Source of the DNA: Pseudoips prasinana | Taxonomy: Eukaryota; Arthropoda; Insecta; Lepidoptera; Nolidae | DNA length: 64,000 nt | Direction of reading: 5' to 3' | Assembly (NCBI GenBank): GCA_951640165.1 | Contig: OX621240.1 | Location: 35,716,713-35,780,712 of the forward strand | In this document: positions 53,881 through 63,928 of the stretch, piece by piece | Layout: each line of letters begins with the position of its first letter | Numbering within the stretch: the first letter of the stretch is position 1 | Program-made: the position numbers and the translations under genes | Notes under the pieces: generated by a model | What the model saw: the letters and a program-made list of their open reading frames with translations, nothing else | Database searches by the model: none | What the model was told of the DNA's origin: nothing

Positions 53881-54003
53881 ACACACGGCTTCATATCAAG
53901 CTATACATTTCCAATATAAGCTGACCTCTCATTGTACGGAAATCCTATACAACGCAAGGTCAGCTTGAACTGGAAATGAATAGCTTGATATGTAGCCGTG
54001 TGT
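53881..54003. mobile_element. Foldback MITE, 123 bp
   Basis: Arms of about 46 bp pair: ACACACGGCTTCATATCAAG at the left and CTTGATATGTAGCCGTGTGT at the right. A diverged copy lies at 28681. The target duplication is unclear. Confidence 0.75.
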
Positions 54004-54114
54004 GCACAATTATACAAGATCCCACTTAAAGTTTATAAATTGACATTAATATTCATAATAATGTTAATGTTTGTCAATCTAGTTTCACGGTTTTTTTATT
54101 TTAATTTAATAGTA

Positions 54115-54295
54115 TCCTGGGACACTTTTTACATACGCCCATCTGATCCCAAACCAAGCAGAGCTTGGAAACCAGATAACTAATATACTACATATATAAC
54201 TTTTTTTTGAGAATACTTACTTATTTAGTTAATTACACCCAGACTTGTTCATGCACACAAATATCTGTCCTGGGTGGGAATCAAAGCCACAACCA
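54115..54295 (-). mobile_element. tRNA-headed SINE, family 1, partial
   Basis: CGCCCATCTGATCCCAAACC and GAGCTTGGAAACCAGAT to CTGTCCTGGGTGGGAATC match the family. The tRNA-like 5' part is missing. Confidence 0.7.
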
Positions 54296-54329
54296 CACAA
54301 ATAAGTTATATATTCCTTTTTTTATGAAG

Positions 54330-54560
54330 CAGGTGAAATGCCTACGCATGCCACCCGCAATCGGTGTCTGCGTATCGGACCTAATCTGCCGTGGACTGTT
54401 TTGGCGTCTGCGAGGAGCTCCGGGAACGCGGCGATTGGCGACCGCAGTATCAGTCATAGTACACAGAGAGACACTACTGTCCGTTCTCTGGGAGATATTC
54501 GTTCGGGTCCATTTCTACCCCTGCCACGGGATGAAATGGGGGGTGATATTCTCTGGTCCC
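54330..54560 (+). repeat. Dispersed repeat
   Basis: Part of it (CATAGTACACAGAGAGACAC onward) matches 39655-39775. Two overlapping frames through it (155 and 78 codons) have no domains and are not called. Confidence 0.45.
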
Positions 54561-54681
54561 AGCCACACAGCTAACTCTTTTTCCTACCAATATAATAAAT
54601 GGGACAGTTTGTGTGTATGGATGTATGAATGTTTGTTACTCTATGACTCCGAACGCCTTTTTATAAAACTTTGAAGTGATA

Positions 54682-54864
54682 TCACAATAATGTTATAAAG
54701 GCGAAAGTTTGTGAGTGTGTATGTTTGTTACTTCTTCGCGTATAAACGGCTGGAGCGATTTAAATAAAATTGGTATAGTGTTAACTGACACCCTAGATTA
54801 AATAGGCTATAATTTATAAACTTCTATAAAATTTAAACGCGGTTAAAACCGCGGGCGCAACTAG
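54682..54864 (+). mobile_element. Helitron-like element, type B
   Basis: It starts TCACAATAATGTTATAAAGG and ends GGGCGCAACTAG followed by T, with a terminal hairpin CGCGGTTAAAACCGCG. Confidence 0.75.
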
Positions 54865-55010
54865 TAGCTTATATATCCGAATAATACATGTGTTTTAATT
54901 TATAAAGTTTAACACGGGTATAGCCGCGGGCACAACTAGTAGCTTATATATCCGAATAATACATGTGCTTTAATTTATAAAGTTTAACGCGGGTAAAACT
55001 GTGCGACAGA
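54861..55010 (+). repeat. 75-bp tandem duplication built from a Helitron 3' end
   Basis: CTAGTAGCTTATATATCCG occurs at 54861 and 54936. Each unit ends with the Helitron terminal block (TTTATAAAGTTTAACACGGG or ACGCGGG). The array starts at the CTAG terminus of the type-B element. Confidence 0.75.
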
Positions 55011-55414
55011 GCTTCTATAAAATAACTCGATAATAAACTGTATACGGCAGCAGGAAATTTAAACGAGTTAATTTAGACGAAATGACAAAGTTATATACAG
55101 TTGTGTAACCCTTATCAACACCTTTATGGCTTTTCTAAATGTGCACGGAACCATGAACAAAAATAACGGTGTCGTTAAAAAAGCAAGGCCATCAGAAGGG
55201 TCATCGTTTCTGCCCAGTGACCTCTGCCTTTGATCTTAAGGGCGTGGGATAAATAAATCATGTTCGTTGCCTGAATGACAGGTGACGCCCTACTTTCGTT
55301 TATGTACAGGTCGTTTATAGGGTTGTACGTAACGATTTTTGTATTATATTAATATTTTTTTGCATTTTAATTTAATTTAAGTAAGTTTATCTATTACTTA
55401 CTTACTTATCATAT
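55011..55414. other. Unannotated stretch
   Basis: Nothing recognised. Confidence 0.4.
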
Positions 55415-55645
55415 GGGCAGTGGTAACCCTAGTGTCAGAGTTGTTCAAGCCACCCAGCAGGCCTCTGACATGGCTTAACGACTATTGCCTAATGGCTATA
55501 ACCGGGACCGACAGCTTAACGTGCCCTCCGAAGGTCGGAGACGCTCAGAAGTTAAACCACTTTAGCAGTCACCCATCTATGGACTGACCGTGAGGCTAGT
55601 TGCTTAACCTCGCCGATCACTTACGGACCAGTGAGATCATCTAGC
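55415..55645 (+). repeat. Dispersed repeat, CTAGTGTCAGA family, longest copy
   Basis: CTAGTGTCAGAGTTGTTCAAG, CCGGGACCGACAGCTTAACG and GACTGACCGTGAGGCTAG mark the longest of four copies. The Ser/Arg-free sequence has no coding potential. Confidence 0.65.
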
Positions 55646-55730
55646 TATGAGCTATTACTATTTATCTATTAATAAGTAATTATTAAAAACAAGAAACGAT
55701 AAAATAATATTTATAGTCTAAGCCTAAGTC

Positions 55731-55879
55731 TAGAGTAATCATAAAAATCATGCTTGGGCGGCGAAAAATATTTGAGCATCGTAGCCTGAATGCAGTGCTT
55801 AAACGCTGTTAAAAAAATTGGCCACAGCCCTCTGGTAAATTTTTTTCGACGCCCAAGGATGACTTTTTTTATTACTCTA
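55731..55879. mobile_element. Inverted-repeat MITE, TA-flanked
   Basis: TAGAGTAATCATAAAAATCATG with GCTTGGGCGGCGAAAAA at the left pairs with TTTTTTCGACGCCCAAGG and ATTACTCTA at the right, about 42-bp arms. Ends TA|GAGTAAT and ATTACTC|TA suit TA target duplication. Confidence 0.7.
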
Positions 55880-56247
55880 ATGAAAATACCTATGATTAGA
55901 TTTTATAAGGAACTCGTCCAAAGATGATAATATAAGTGCTGTATCATTTAAAAAAAAACTGTAAAAGTACTACCTAAAATAAAAATATGTATAGTTATAT
56001 AAAAATGTATCAATATTTAATGTGTATAAAAGTAATATGTAAGAGCGCCATTATCGCCAACAAACTGGCAACAGTTTGGCGATTTTGTTACATTGTTTTA
56101 ATGTGAATAATTTAAGAGAATAAATGACAACAAAAAAATTGAATATACCTACTATTTTTTATTTTTTTACAGCTACAGTACGATAAATCTCAGATCAGGG
56201 CAATGTCTGATGTTGAGCCAAAAATTTGTATTGGGTTTTTTTATAGA
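55880..56247. other. Unannotated stretch
   Basis: Nothing recognised. Confidence 0.4.
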
Positions 56248-56432
56248 CTACACTCGCAGTAGATAAACTAATCCCTCTGCTGCGGGTACTTTATAAACAT
56301 ATAATTCTCGGACACAAAGTATATCCAGACTCAGAACAACTTTTTATGGGTCACGCAAATAGTTGTCTTCCGCGGGAATCGAACCCAGGACACGAAGCGG
56401 CGGCGCGACTACCTTAACCGCTTGTCTTAACA
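56248..56432 (-). mobile_element. tRNA-headed SINE, family 4
   Basis: B box GGGTTCGATTCCC and the body CAACTATTTGCGTGACCC follow the family. The A-box half is diverged. Confidence 0.75.
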
Positions 56433-56625
56433 TTGTTTAAATTTTATTTTTAGTACATAATTTAACTACATATTAATGTTAAATATATATAAATAATTAT
56501 GAAATAGTGTACTTTTGGGCAAGGTTCAGCGAGGCGTATTGTCATATGAATCATATTACTATACATTTTTTGTGAATCATCAATGTTTATGGTATGATGT
56601 ACAGAATAAATAATAATATTGTATA

Positions 56626-56915
56626 CTAGCTGTGCCCCGCGGTTTTACCCGCATTAAATTTTATAAATTATCACAGTTCTTTCCCCGTAGGTGGTAGCGT
56701 GATAAATCTCTTAGTAATATACATGCAAAATTTGAAGTAAATCCATGCGGTACTTTTTGAGTTTAGCCCGGACATACATACAGACAAACAGACAGAAATT
56801 CTAAAAATTACATTTTTGGCTTCCATATCGATTGTAGATCACGCCCCAAGTATCATTTCCAAAAAATATTCTATGTACAATTTTGACTTTTCTACGATTT
56901 TATTATATGTATGGA
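56626..56915 (-). mobile_element. Helitron-like element, type A
   Basis: The minus strand starts TCCATACATATAATAAAATCG and ends CGCGGGGCACAGCTAG. A short internal deletion removed the TAATATGTAGCC block. Confidence 0.75.
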
Positions 56916-57159
56916 TATAGACTGCTGTGTGTTCGTTACAACCATGGCACCCTCGCGTTTAGAGTTCGAGTTAAACCTTAAAGTATATGTATCTACTATA
57001 CGAAACCATAAAAATTTTTACCTTATCACTTTGGAATAAAATCCAAAAGCAATAAAACAAAATATAGCCAACCCTGGTTAAGGGTTAACTATTTGTGTCA
57101 CCCATAAAAATAACTATACGTTTGGCGATGTTTATAATAAGTAAAAACACAGAAACGCT

Positions 57160-57380
57160 GCTGGCATAGAATATCATCACCCCATCTCATCCCGTGGGGG
57201 GCGTAGAAATCGTCCGAGGGAATATCTACCGGAGAACATTTTTCTGTGAACTATGACCATCAAATTGCGATCGGCAACTCGTCTGCCAAGCATGGCGATT
57301 ATGGCATACCCCCCATTATTTGGGAAGGCTTTTGTTCAGCAGTGGAAGTACTTTGGCTGACATGATTGATGATGATTAAT
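57160..57380 (+). repeat. LINE/SINE 3' end with (GAT)n tail
   Basis: It is the same block order as 30441-30700 (TGACCATCAAATTGCGATCG, CGTCTGCCAAGCATGGCG), ending TTCAGCAGTGGAAG and TGATGATGAT. Confidence 0.6.
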
Positions 57381-57410
57381 TGACAAAATATATTACATAC
57401 ATACATAGAC

Positions 57411-57830
57411 TCACGCCTGTTTCCCAGAGGGGTAGGCAGAGATAACGGATTTCCATTTGTCACGATATTTGCACACGTCTTTTGCCTCGATTACTGTCAT
57501 TATATTCTTCATACATGCTCGCCAGTTTAGGGTACTTCTGAGCTGCCCTTTCTTAAAAACGTCTCCCATTTGGTCAAAGAATGTTCGACGAGGTCTTCCC
57601 CTTCCGGTTGTTCCATTCACACAGGCCAGGTAAACTTCTTTGGTCAATCTTCTTTCATTCATCCTTTCTAAATGGCCAAACCATCTTAGCATTCCTTTTT
57701 CAATCTTTGTGACTACATCCTCTTTCACACCACAACGCTCTCTTACATCAGTATTTCGAATTCTGTCTCTCAAAGTCACATCACACATACTTCTCAGAGC
57801 TCTCATTTCCACTGCATGATAAAATATATT
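57411..57830 (-). pseudogene. 5'-truncated LINE, C-terminal end of ORF2
   Basis: The minus-strand frame reads MRALRSMCDVTLRDRIRNTD, LRWFGHLERMNERRLTKEVY, GTTGRGRPRRTFFDQM and DKWKSVISAYPSGKQA before a stop. This is the common C-terminal region of a lepidopteran non-LTR retrotransposon, with the RT domain missing. A 3' piece of the same family lies at 41228. Confidence 0.78.
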
Positions 57831-58181
57831 ATTTGCATATTTTCTCAGTTTGTATTGTTTCTTAAGTTGTACAATTAATAATTTTATGTATCTGTCTATA
57901 ATTTTTTTTTTTTTTATTTATTTATTTATAAAGTACAAGGTAATCTTAAGAACTAGAACTGTGTCCCACAAAACAGTATATACTATTTGACTGTGGGATC
58001 AAGATAGAATAATATTATGCTAAAATTATTACATTATTATAGGATGTTAATGTATTTAGGTATTTAGGTCTTCTCAAGTATTACATTTAATTTCGTTCAA
58101 TGTATGGTTCCTAATAGATATTTGTGCAACTTTATTTTAAATTTAGATTTATTCATTTCTTCTCTAATGTCTTTGGGTAAA

Positions 58182-59729
58182 CTATTGAGCACGTACGGGA
58201 TACGTTTTTTTGAAAGTTCTATCTCCATAAACATTTGTAACTCTCGGAACAATGAATTTCCCTGAGGTCATTGACCTTGTATTATATTTGTTACTAACTT
58301 TCCTAAGCATTGAATTATGCTCCTGTTTGCCATGATTGTTTCTTGCAAGAAGGTATTTATGTTTTAGTTTTACGGGTAATATGTTACAAATTTTGAATAG
58401 CTGGTAGTAGTTTTCTTTATATTTATTTTTTGTTTTTTTATCTACAAGTAGTTTTAAGAATCGGATTTGTATATTTTCCAGTTTGTCTATGTATGATTTA
58501 AATGTGAGCCCATAGCAATCAAGTGCATAATCTGTAATAGGTTCTACTAGAGATTTATATAGCAGTTTTAATGTACATCTAGGAACCCGATAGCTTAAGT
58601 GATAGAATTTACCGAGTATCACCCTTAGTTTACTGCATATAAGAGCTACATGTTCTGACCAAGTGAAATGTTCGTCAATTTTCATACCTAAGTAAGTTAC
58701 ACAACTGTGAACACATTGTGAATACATTTAAATGAATGAGCGAATAATGAGCAAGGAGTTTCTTTTAATTTTAAGTATGGTGAATGTATGATTAAAAGTT
58801 TTGTTTTTTCGGAGTTTAACACTATGCCGTTGTCATGAGACCACCTCACAACAGCATCGACGTCTTTTTGAACAAGCTTATAGGTCTCCGCTAAATCAGT
58901 ACCGGCGCGCAATGCGCAAAGGTCGTCCGCGAACAACACTTGACATAGGCTATTTACATGCATTAAGTAGCAAGTTGGGCCGCATCCTGATCCCTGCGGT
59001 ACCCCCCACGGAACCAATTTCTCATCACTCAGCTTGTCTCCAATCTTTACTCGGTAAGACCGTGATGTGAGGTAGTCTCTAAACCATTTATTCAAAGGCT
59101 CCCGCACCCCACACTCCTCTATTGCATTAAATAATGTGCACGTTTCTAAGGTTTCGAAGGCCTTTTTAAAATCATAAAATACAGCAACAATATTTTTTTT
59201 ATCATTTAAGTAAGTGTTGATCTCGTCAGTAAATTTAGACATTAATGTGTTAGTACTTTTTCCTTTTTGGAAACCGTGCTGTGAATTATTTATTATGTTA
59301 TTTGTGCTTAAGTAGTGTCCAAGTTGATTGACTATACATTTTTCTATGATTTTGTCCATGCTAGATAATATGGCTATTGGCCTATAGTTCGAATATGCTT
59401 TACGATCGCCTTTTTTATAAATAGGACGTGTAATTGCTTCTTTGAGTTTACCTGGAAACGCATGCTGTTCAACAGATAAGTTAATTAATTTGGAGACCAC
59501 GGGGCTTATCCTGTCGCTGATTAGTTTAATATCCGACATTCATATTAGATCGCTTCCAGGTGATTTTCTACAATTCATATTTTTAATGACTTTGCTTACG
59601 TAATTAACGTTTACCGGTTGCCATCTCATACACCTATCTATATTTTGTACATAATCCTGCCTGCTCATCCATTTACTCTTACACACATGTTTAACTTGTT
59701 GAATTTCCTCGTTAAAAATAAAAGCGAAC
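58182..59729 (-). pseudogene. Degraded LINE reverse transcriptase and C-terminus
   Basis: Visible motifs are NCRKSPGSDLI, then a TGA stop (59540-59542) and the frame continues: GKLKEAITRPIYKKGDRKAY, NYRPIAILSSMDKI, SQHGFQKGKST, the catalytic Asp in VFYDFKKAFE, VPWGVPQGSGCGPTCYLM and FADD in QVLFADDLCAL. The last piece, in another frame from 58727, has VTYLGMKIDEHFTWSEHVAL and LLYKSLVEPITDYALDCYG. A frameshift near 58700-58727 separates them. The order fits a typical ORF2. Confidence 0.8.
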
Positions 59730-59734
59730 CAATG

Positions 59735-60970
59735 CACAGTGGTTCGTGTAGAACAAGCTAGCTGGACAATATTATTTGTTTCGATTTTTATTTATAAATG
59801 AGGTTATTAAGCAAAGATATAAGGGTCATAATACTATTTGAGGTCCATTGGTCGTTTGAGCAGGTATAGTGAAATAAAAACACAATATTTTTTTAAACAA
59901 TTTTATAAATAAATTTAACTATAAATGTAACTATAAAATCTAATATCAGATACATAAAATACCTACTTAAAAACTAAATCGATCACTCATCATCACTATC
60001 ATCAGATGAATCATCCATTGAATAGTCATGATCATGAGTGGCAGAACTATGAAAACTAGAAACTATATTAACATTTTGTTCCTTAAAGCTAGGTTGAACT
60101 AATAAATCTAGGACTTCGATAGGGAATGAACCTATTTTCTTCCGGGGAATTTCTCTTAAACCATTTATTACAGGGTCAGATGTTATCAATAACATATTAA
60201 GTAAATCTCTATTCGTAGCTATTCTTTGCACAGCTGCTATTTCTTGCACAGCTGCTCCACTTTTCAGCCAATTTTGAAGAATATTTTGAGATGATGACCT
60301 TGACGTCTCTCAGGGACTGCTCCGTAACACCATCAAAGTCATGTCTCAAAGATATAAACCGAAAGAGCTCCACGTTTCGCGTTTCCTTCGGGTGTTTTAG
60401 CCATTCTTCAAAAAAGTCCATTTTTGAGACGGTGAAAACTGTTTAAAGAAAAAAAAAGAAAAAAATTAGTTGTGCAAATAATTCGCAATATTTTTTTCTA
60501 CTAATTACTACTAGATACTTGTGAGAATCATATAAAATAGATTTTACAGAGTGGACATGAGTGGACATGTAATATTTTGACTATTGAATTCAAAAATATG
60601 GGTGAAAAAGTCCACTTTTATCGAAACATTTAATTTAATAAAATTAAATAATGAAGATCCTGTGATAAAAATTAACTAAAACAAAACTACTTACCCTTAT
60701 GTACACAATCCATCACAAAAACACTATCACAAATTTCTTTTAGTGACTTAAAATAATGTTAACAATATGGTGTAAAAATGCAAATGAATGCACTTTGAAT
60801 TATCAACACTTTATATACTTACCTTAATGACGGGCCTAATGAGGGTAATTACGAAAATTAATAGATGTATTCCTTAATGTATAGGGCTAATGAGTTCATC
60901 TTAATAATTAACTATTAGGAATTGAAGAGTTGTTTTTGTCCAGCTAGTTTGTTCTACGCGAATCACAGTG
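59735..60970 (-). mobile_element. Transib transposon, internally deleted, with RSS-like heptamers
   Basis: A 5-bp duplication CAATG (59730-59734 and 60971-60975) flanks 34-bp terminal inverted repeats (59735-59768 and 60937-60970) that agree at 30 positions. The ends begin CACAGTG and CACTGTG. A 5-bp duplication plus a CACWRTG-like terminus is diagnostic of Transib, the superfamily from which the RAG1 core and V(D)J signal sequences derive. At 1.24 kb it is too short for an intact transposase. Confidence 0.85.
59983..60421 (-). pseudogene. Transib transposase remnant, N- and C-terminal pieces
   Basis: The first piece (60421-60209) begins MDFFEEWLKHPKETRNVELF and holds ISKYSSKLAEKWSSCARN. The second (60249-59983), in another frame, has ATNRDLLNMLLITSDPVING and EIPRKKIGSFPIEVLDLL, and ends in an acidic Asp/Ser tail. 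The word TTGCACAGCTGCT is doubled (about 60231 and 60253 on the plus strand) where the pieces meet. I infer that the catalytic DDE core was lost by internal deletion there. The assignment to Transib rests on the ends and not on these peptides. Confidence 0.55.
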
Positions 60971-61022
60971 CAATGTGTTGAGTACCTCCCTGTGTACTCA
61001 TATTAGATAGTATCACTTGGTC

Positions 61023-61865
61023 TTAAGATTGTTTATTTTTCCCTAATAATGTATTTATCTTATCCCATATCTTCTTTATATTTTTATTACAATTAATAAT
61101 GCTCCGCCTATCATATTCATTTCTACATTTAGATATAATTTTATAACATTTATTCCTGTATTTAGTATATTCTAACCTTTTGCCCATATTCTTGGGTTCG
61201 TTGCACCACATCATAAATAGTCTATCTCTCTCCTTTATCATATATTTTAACTTGTTCGTTATCCAAAATTTATTATTTCTTAAACTGCAGCGAACAATTA
61301 CAGTCTTATAGGAATCATTGTAAATGTTAGTAAATATTTGCCTGAGGGCATTGTATAATTCTAATGGACATTCAATATTCATTAGAGTATTAAAACTGGT
61401 GCGTAATAGTTTCTCTCTAACTAAACGGTTATCAAGCACTTGACGTCGCACGGTAGGTATAATAGTACGCTCAGAACTATTAGACGTTGCGCGGTTCCAT
61501 TGCACTACGGCCGACACGGGAAAGTGGTCCGAAATTTTATGTTGAATTACTGCTGAGTTAATTTGTGCAAGGGGTGCTCGAATGTAAATATGGTCTAAAC
61601 ATGATTCAATAATATTGCCCGTGACGATTTCTTTACGTGTTATTTTATTTATACATTTGATTAATCCAAATTCGGCTACTAAGTTTTCGTATTCCATTAC
61701 GTCAGGATCTCGGTTTTTTAACAAATATATGTTTATATCTCCACAGTAAAGTATTTTAATATCTTTTGGCAAGCTATCTAAAATGTTACGCAATTCTGTG
61801 AAAAATTGTTTTATTTTATTTATTCTTGGAGGTCGATATATGGATAATAAATAAATAAATCGGAT
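61023..61865 (-). pseudogene. Degraded LINE endonuclease, C-terminal part
   Basis: The frame reads SIYRPPRINKIKQFFTELRN, IKILYCGDINIYLLKN, ESCLDHIYIR and HKISDHFPVSAVVQW, which are the later motifs of an APE-type endonuclease (catalytic Asp/Asn in GDIN, DH and SDHFPV). A basic linker follows (FWITNKLKYMIKERDRLFMMW) before a stop at 61023-61025. The first third of the endonuclease is absent. The Transib lies just downstream. Confidence 0.75.
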
Positions 61866-61979
61866 CGCTATTTGCCATCTATACCACTTTGTATACTTAA
61901 TAATATCATGTACATGTAACGTACGAATGATATATAAATATAATATTTTAATAATAATACATAACATAATATATTCACA

Positions 61980-62355
61980 CACGGCCATCTGATCCCAAAC
62001 TAAGCAGACTTTGTACTATGAAAACCAGATCAATGATATACTACAAATATTACTTTTATTTTGTAAATACATACTTATACCTATTATATATATTCCTACT
62101 GAGTTTTCTGGCAGTGTTTCTCAGTAGCTGCCACGTCATGCACTGCACGGTAGGGTAAAAAAATATGACGATTGCACATAAATGTAATTTTTTTACGGAA
62201 TAAAGAATTTTGACTGTGACTTTATATAGATAATAAAAGACACCCAGACTCAAGAAATACATCACATGTTCATACACACAAATATCTGTCCTGGATGGGA
62301 ATCAAACCCAAGACCGTGAAAGGCAAGTATTTACCAACAACGCCAACCGCCCCAT
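61980..62355 (-). mobile_element. tRNA-headed SINE, family 1, with internal insertion
   Basis: The minus strand begins GGGGCGGTTGGCGTTGTTGG with B box GGGTTTGATTCCC and ends CTTAGTTTGGGATCAGATGG. About 130 bp (62091-62215) are inserted in the body. Similar 30-bp sequences (ATCATGTACATG, GTACGAAT) lie at 61905 and 62365 on either side. Confidence 0.75.
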
Positions 62356-62622
62356 CGAATATATCATGTACATGCAGCGTACGAATTACATGTAAAACAT
62401 ACCTAAATGTACACTCTTTATAATGTAAGCACATCACGTTTGAAGGTGGGTAAATGTGCTAACATAACGGTACTAGCCAAGAGTAAGACATATCAGTCAC
62501 GACCTTACCCGAGGTCACCCGACCCAAAATAAATTTCAGATTATTGGGACGAACTTTGCTGGTACCGCGTGACAAAATTTAATCATCACTTTGTCATCTT
62601 AAAACTAGTAGACACTTACAAA
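62356..62622. other. Unannotated stretch
   Basis: It holds the second copy of ATCATGTACATGCAGCGTAC; otherwise nothing is recognised. Confidence 0.4.
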
Positions 62623-63064
62623 AAACCGGCCAAGTGCGATTCGGACTTGCGCACGAAGGGTTCCGTGCCAAGTATCTATAAAAACAATCAGTAAATTCAC
62701 GTTTGTTGTATGGGAGCCCCCGTATTTTTTTTTGTGTTTTTGTTATAGCGGCAACAGAAATACATCATCTAACAAATTAAATAACAAATTAAATATTACT
62801 AACAATTTCAATGTAAGTCAAAATTTTAATGTATTACTTTAAATATTTGCACGACGTATTCTGTCGAATATAGTGAAATGGAAATATAATACCATCAAAT
62901 GTAACCTGTATTCTCGCAAATAAAGAGTTCATTCATTCTGTGAAAATTTCAACTGTCTAACTGTCACGGTTCATGAGATACAGCCTGGTGACAGACAGAC
63001 AGACAGACAGCGAAGTCTTAGTAATAGGGTCTCGTTTTACCCTTTGGGTACGGAACCCTAAAAA
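62623..63064 (+). repeat. Interspersed repeat of the CCGGCCAAGTGCGAG family
   Basis: It begins AAAACCGGCCAAGTGCGATT and ends GGGTACGGAACCCTAAAAA, with an (ACAG)n tract at 62994-63010. It is closest to the copy at 4317 in its middle part (TCATGAGATACAGCCTGGTG). Confidence 0.7.
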
Positions 63065-63095
63065 AACGAGATATGTGTATCAGAAAATGTATAAG

Positions 63096-63340
63096 TTTGG
63101 CCTGTTGGTCTAGCGGTTAGTGAGCCTGACTGCTAAGCCTGAGGTGTTTGGTTCGATCCAGGACAAATCACTGTGTGATGAGCACGATTATTTGTTCCGT
63201 GTTTGGGTGTAATTTATCTATATAATGTATTAATTTAGGAATATATAAGTATGGTTTTCAGTTGTCTGGTCGCCATAGTACAGGTTCTGTCTTCATGATG
63301 ACCACTATGGCAGTGTATTAATTGTGCTAAAATATTGGGT
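63096..63340 (+). mobile_element. tRNA-headed SINE, family 5
   Basis: GGCCTGTTGGTCTAGCGGTTAG (A box) and TTGGTTCGATCCAGG (B box) head the element. The tail ends GTCGCCATAGTACAGGTTCTG with CACTATGGCAGTGTATTAAT. Confidence 0.75.
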
Positions 63341-63344
63341 ATTA

Positions 63345-63518
63345 TCCTACTAATATTATAAAGGCGAAAGTTTGTGAGTGTGTATGTTTGTTACATCTTT
63401 ACGTCCAAACGGCTGGAGCGATTTTAATAAAATTTGGTATGAGGTAAGCTGACACCCTGGATAAACATAGGCTATAATTACAAAGTTTAATGCAAGTAAA
63501 ACCGCGGGGTACAGCTAG
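63345..63518 (+). mobile_element. Helitron-like element, type B, full copy
   Basis: It starts TCCTACTAATATTATAAAGG and ends CGGGGTACAGCTAG followed by T, 174 bp. The word GGCTGGAGCGATTTTAATAAA is typical of type B. Confidence 0.78.
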
Positions 63519-63928
63519 TATTAAATAAATATAATCTATTCACCTAAAACTTCTTAAACCCCTTAAAACTTCTGTAACTTTTCAAAAGCTGATTGGATTG
63601 ACAAAAACCTAATTTAGTATATAAATTATCCTTCAGAAATAAATTATGTAGTAATTGTATAACAAAAATAACTGCCACATGTTGCGTAAAGTACATGTTT
63701 GTCATTAAATATTGTGAATAAAATAACAAGAAGGTAAAACAATTATTGAAACCGATTTATCCGTTGAGCTCTACAATGAATTATAGGCATACTCATACAC
63801 TGATTTAAGCTTAACGCACGTAATATAAGAGATATTATTACGGCCGCAAAGCCTAAGTCAGTGTGTTGCAGCCTTAAACCAATCTAACATATCGTACTTG
63901 ACTTTTACTACAATCCAAAGATTTCATT
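63519..63928. other. Unannotated stretch
   Basis: A 61-codon frame at 63544-63729 has no domain. Confidence 0.4.

Larger units (their letters stand above)
57901..61865 (-). mobile_element. Degraded non-LTR retrotransposon, interrupted by a Transib element
   Basis: On the minus strand an endonuclease fragment (61865-61023) is followed, after the Transib insertion at 59735-60970, by the RT (59729-58697) and C-terminus (58727-58182), and then a 3' UTR ending in an A-rich AAATAAAT tail at 57901-57930. Stops and frameshifts break it several times. It belongs to the Jockey/I-type group with an APE endonuclease; the clade was not fixed. Confidence 0.75.

Noticed and set aside
54207..54674. 155-codon open frame on plus
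   Set aside because: It crosses a SINE, a dispersed repeat and AT-rich DNA, without domains.
61898..62392. Similar 30-bp flanks as the target duplication of the SINE at 61980
   Set aside because: The two copies are imperfect, too long, and not immediately adjacent to the SINE ends.
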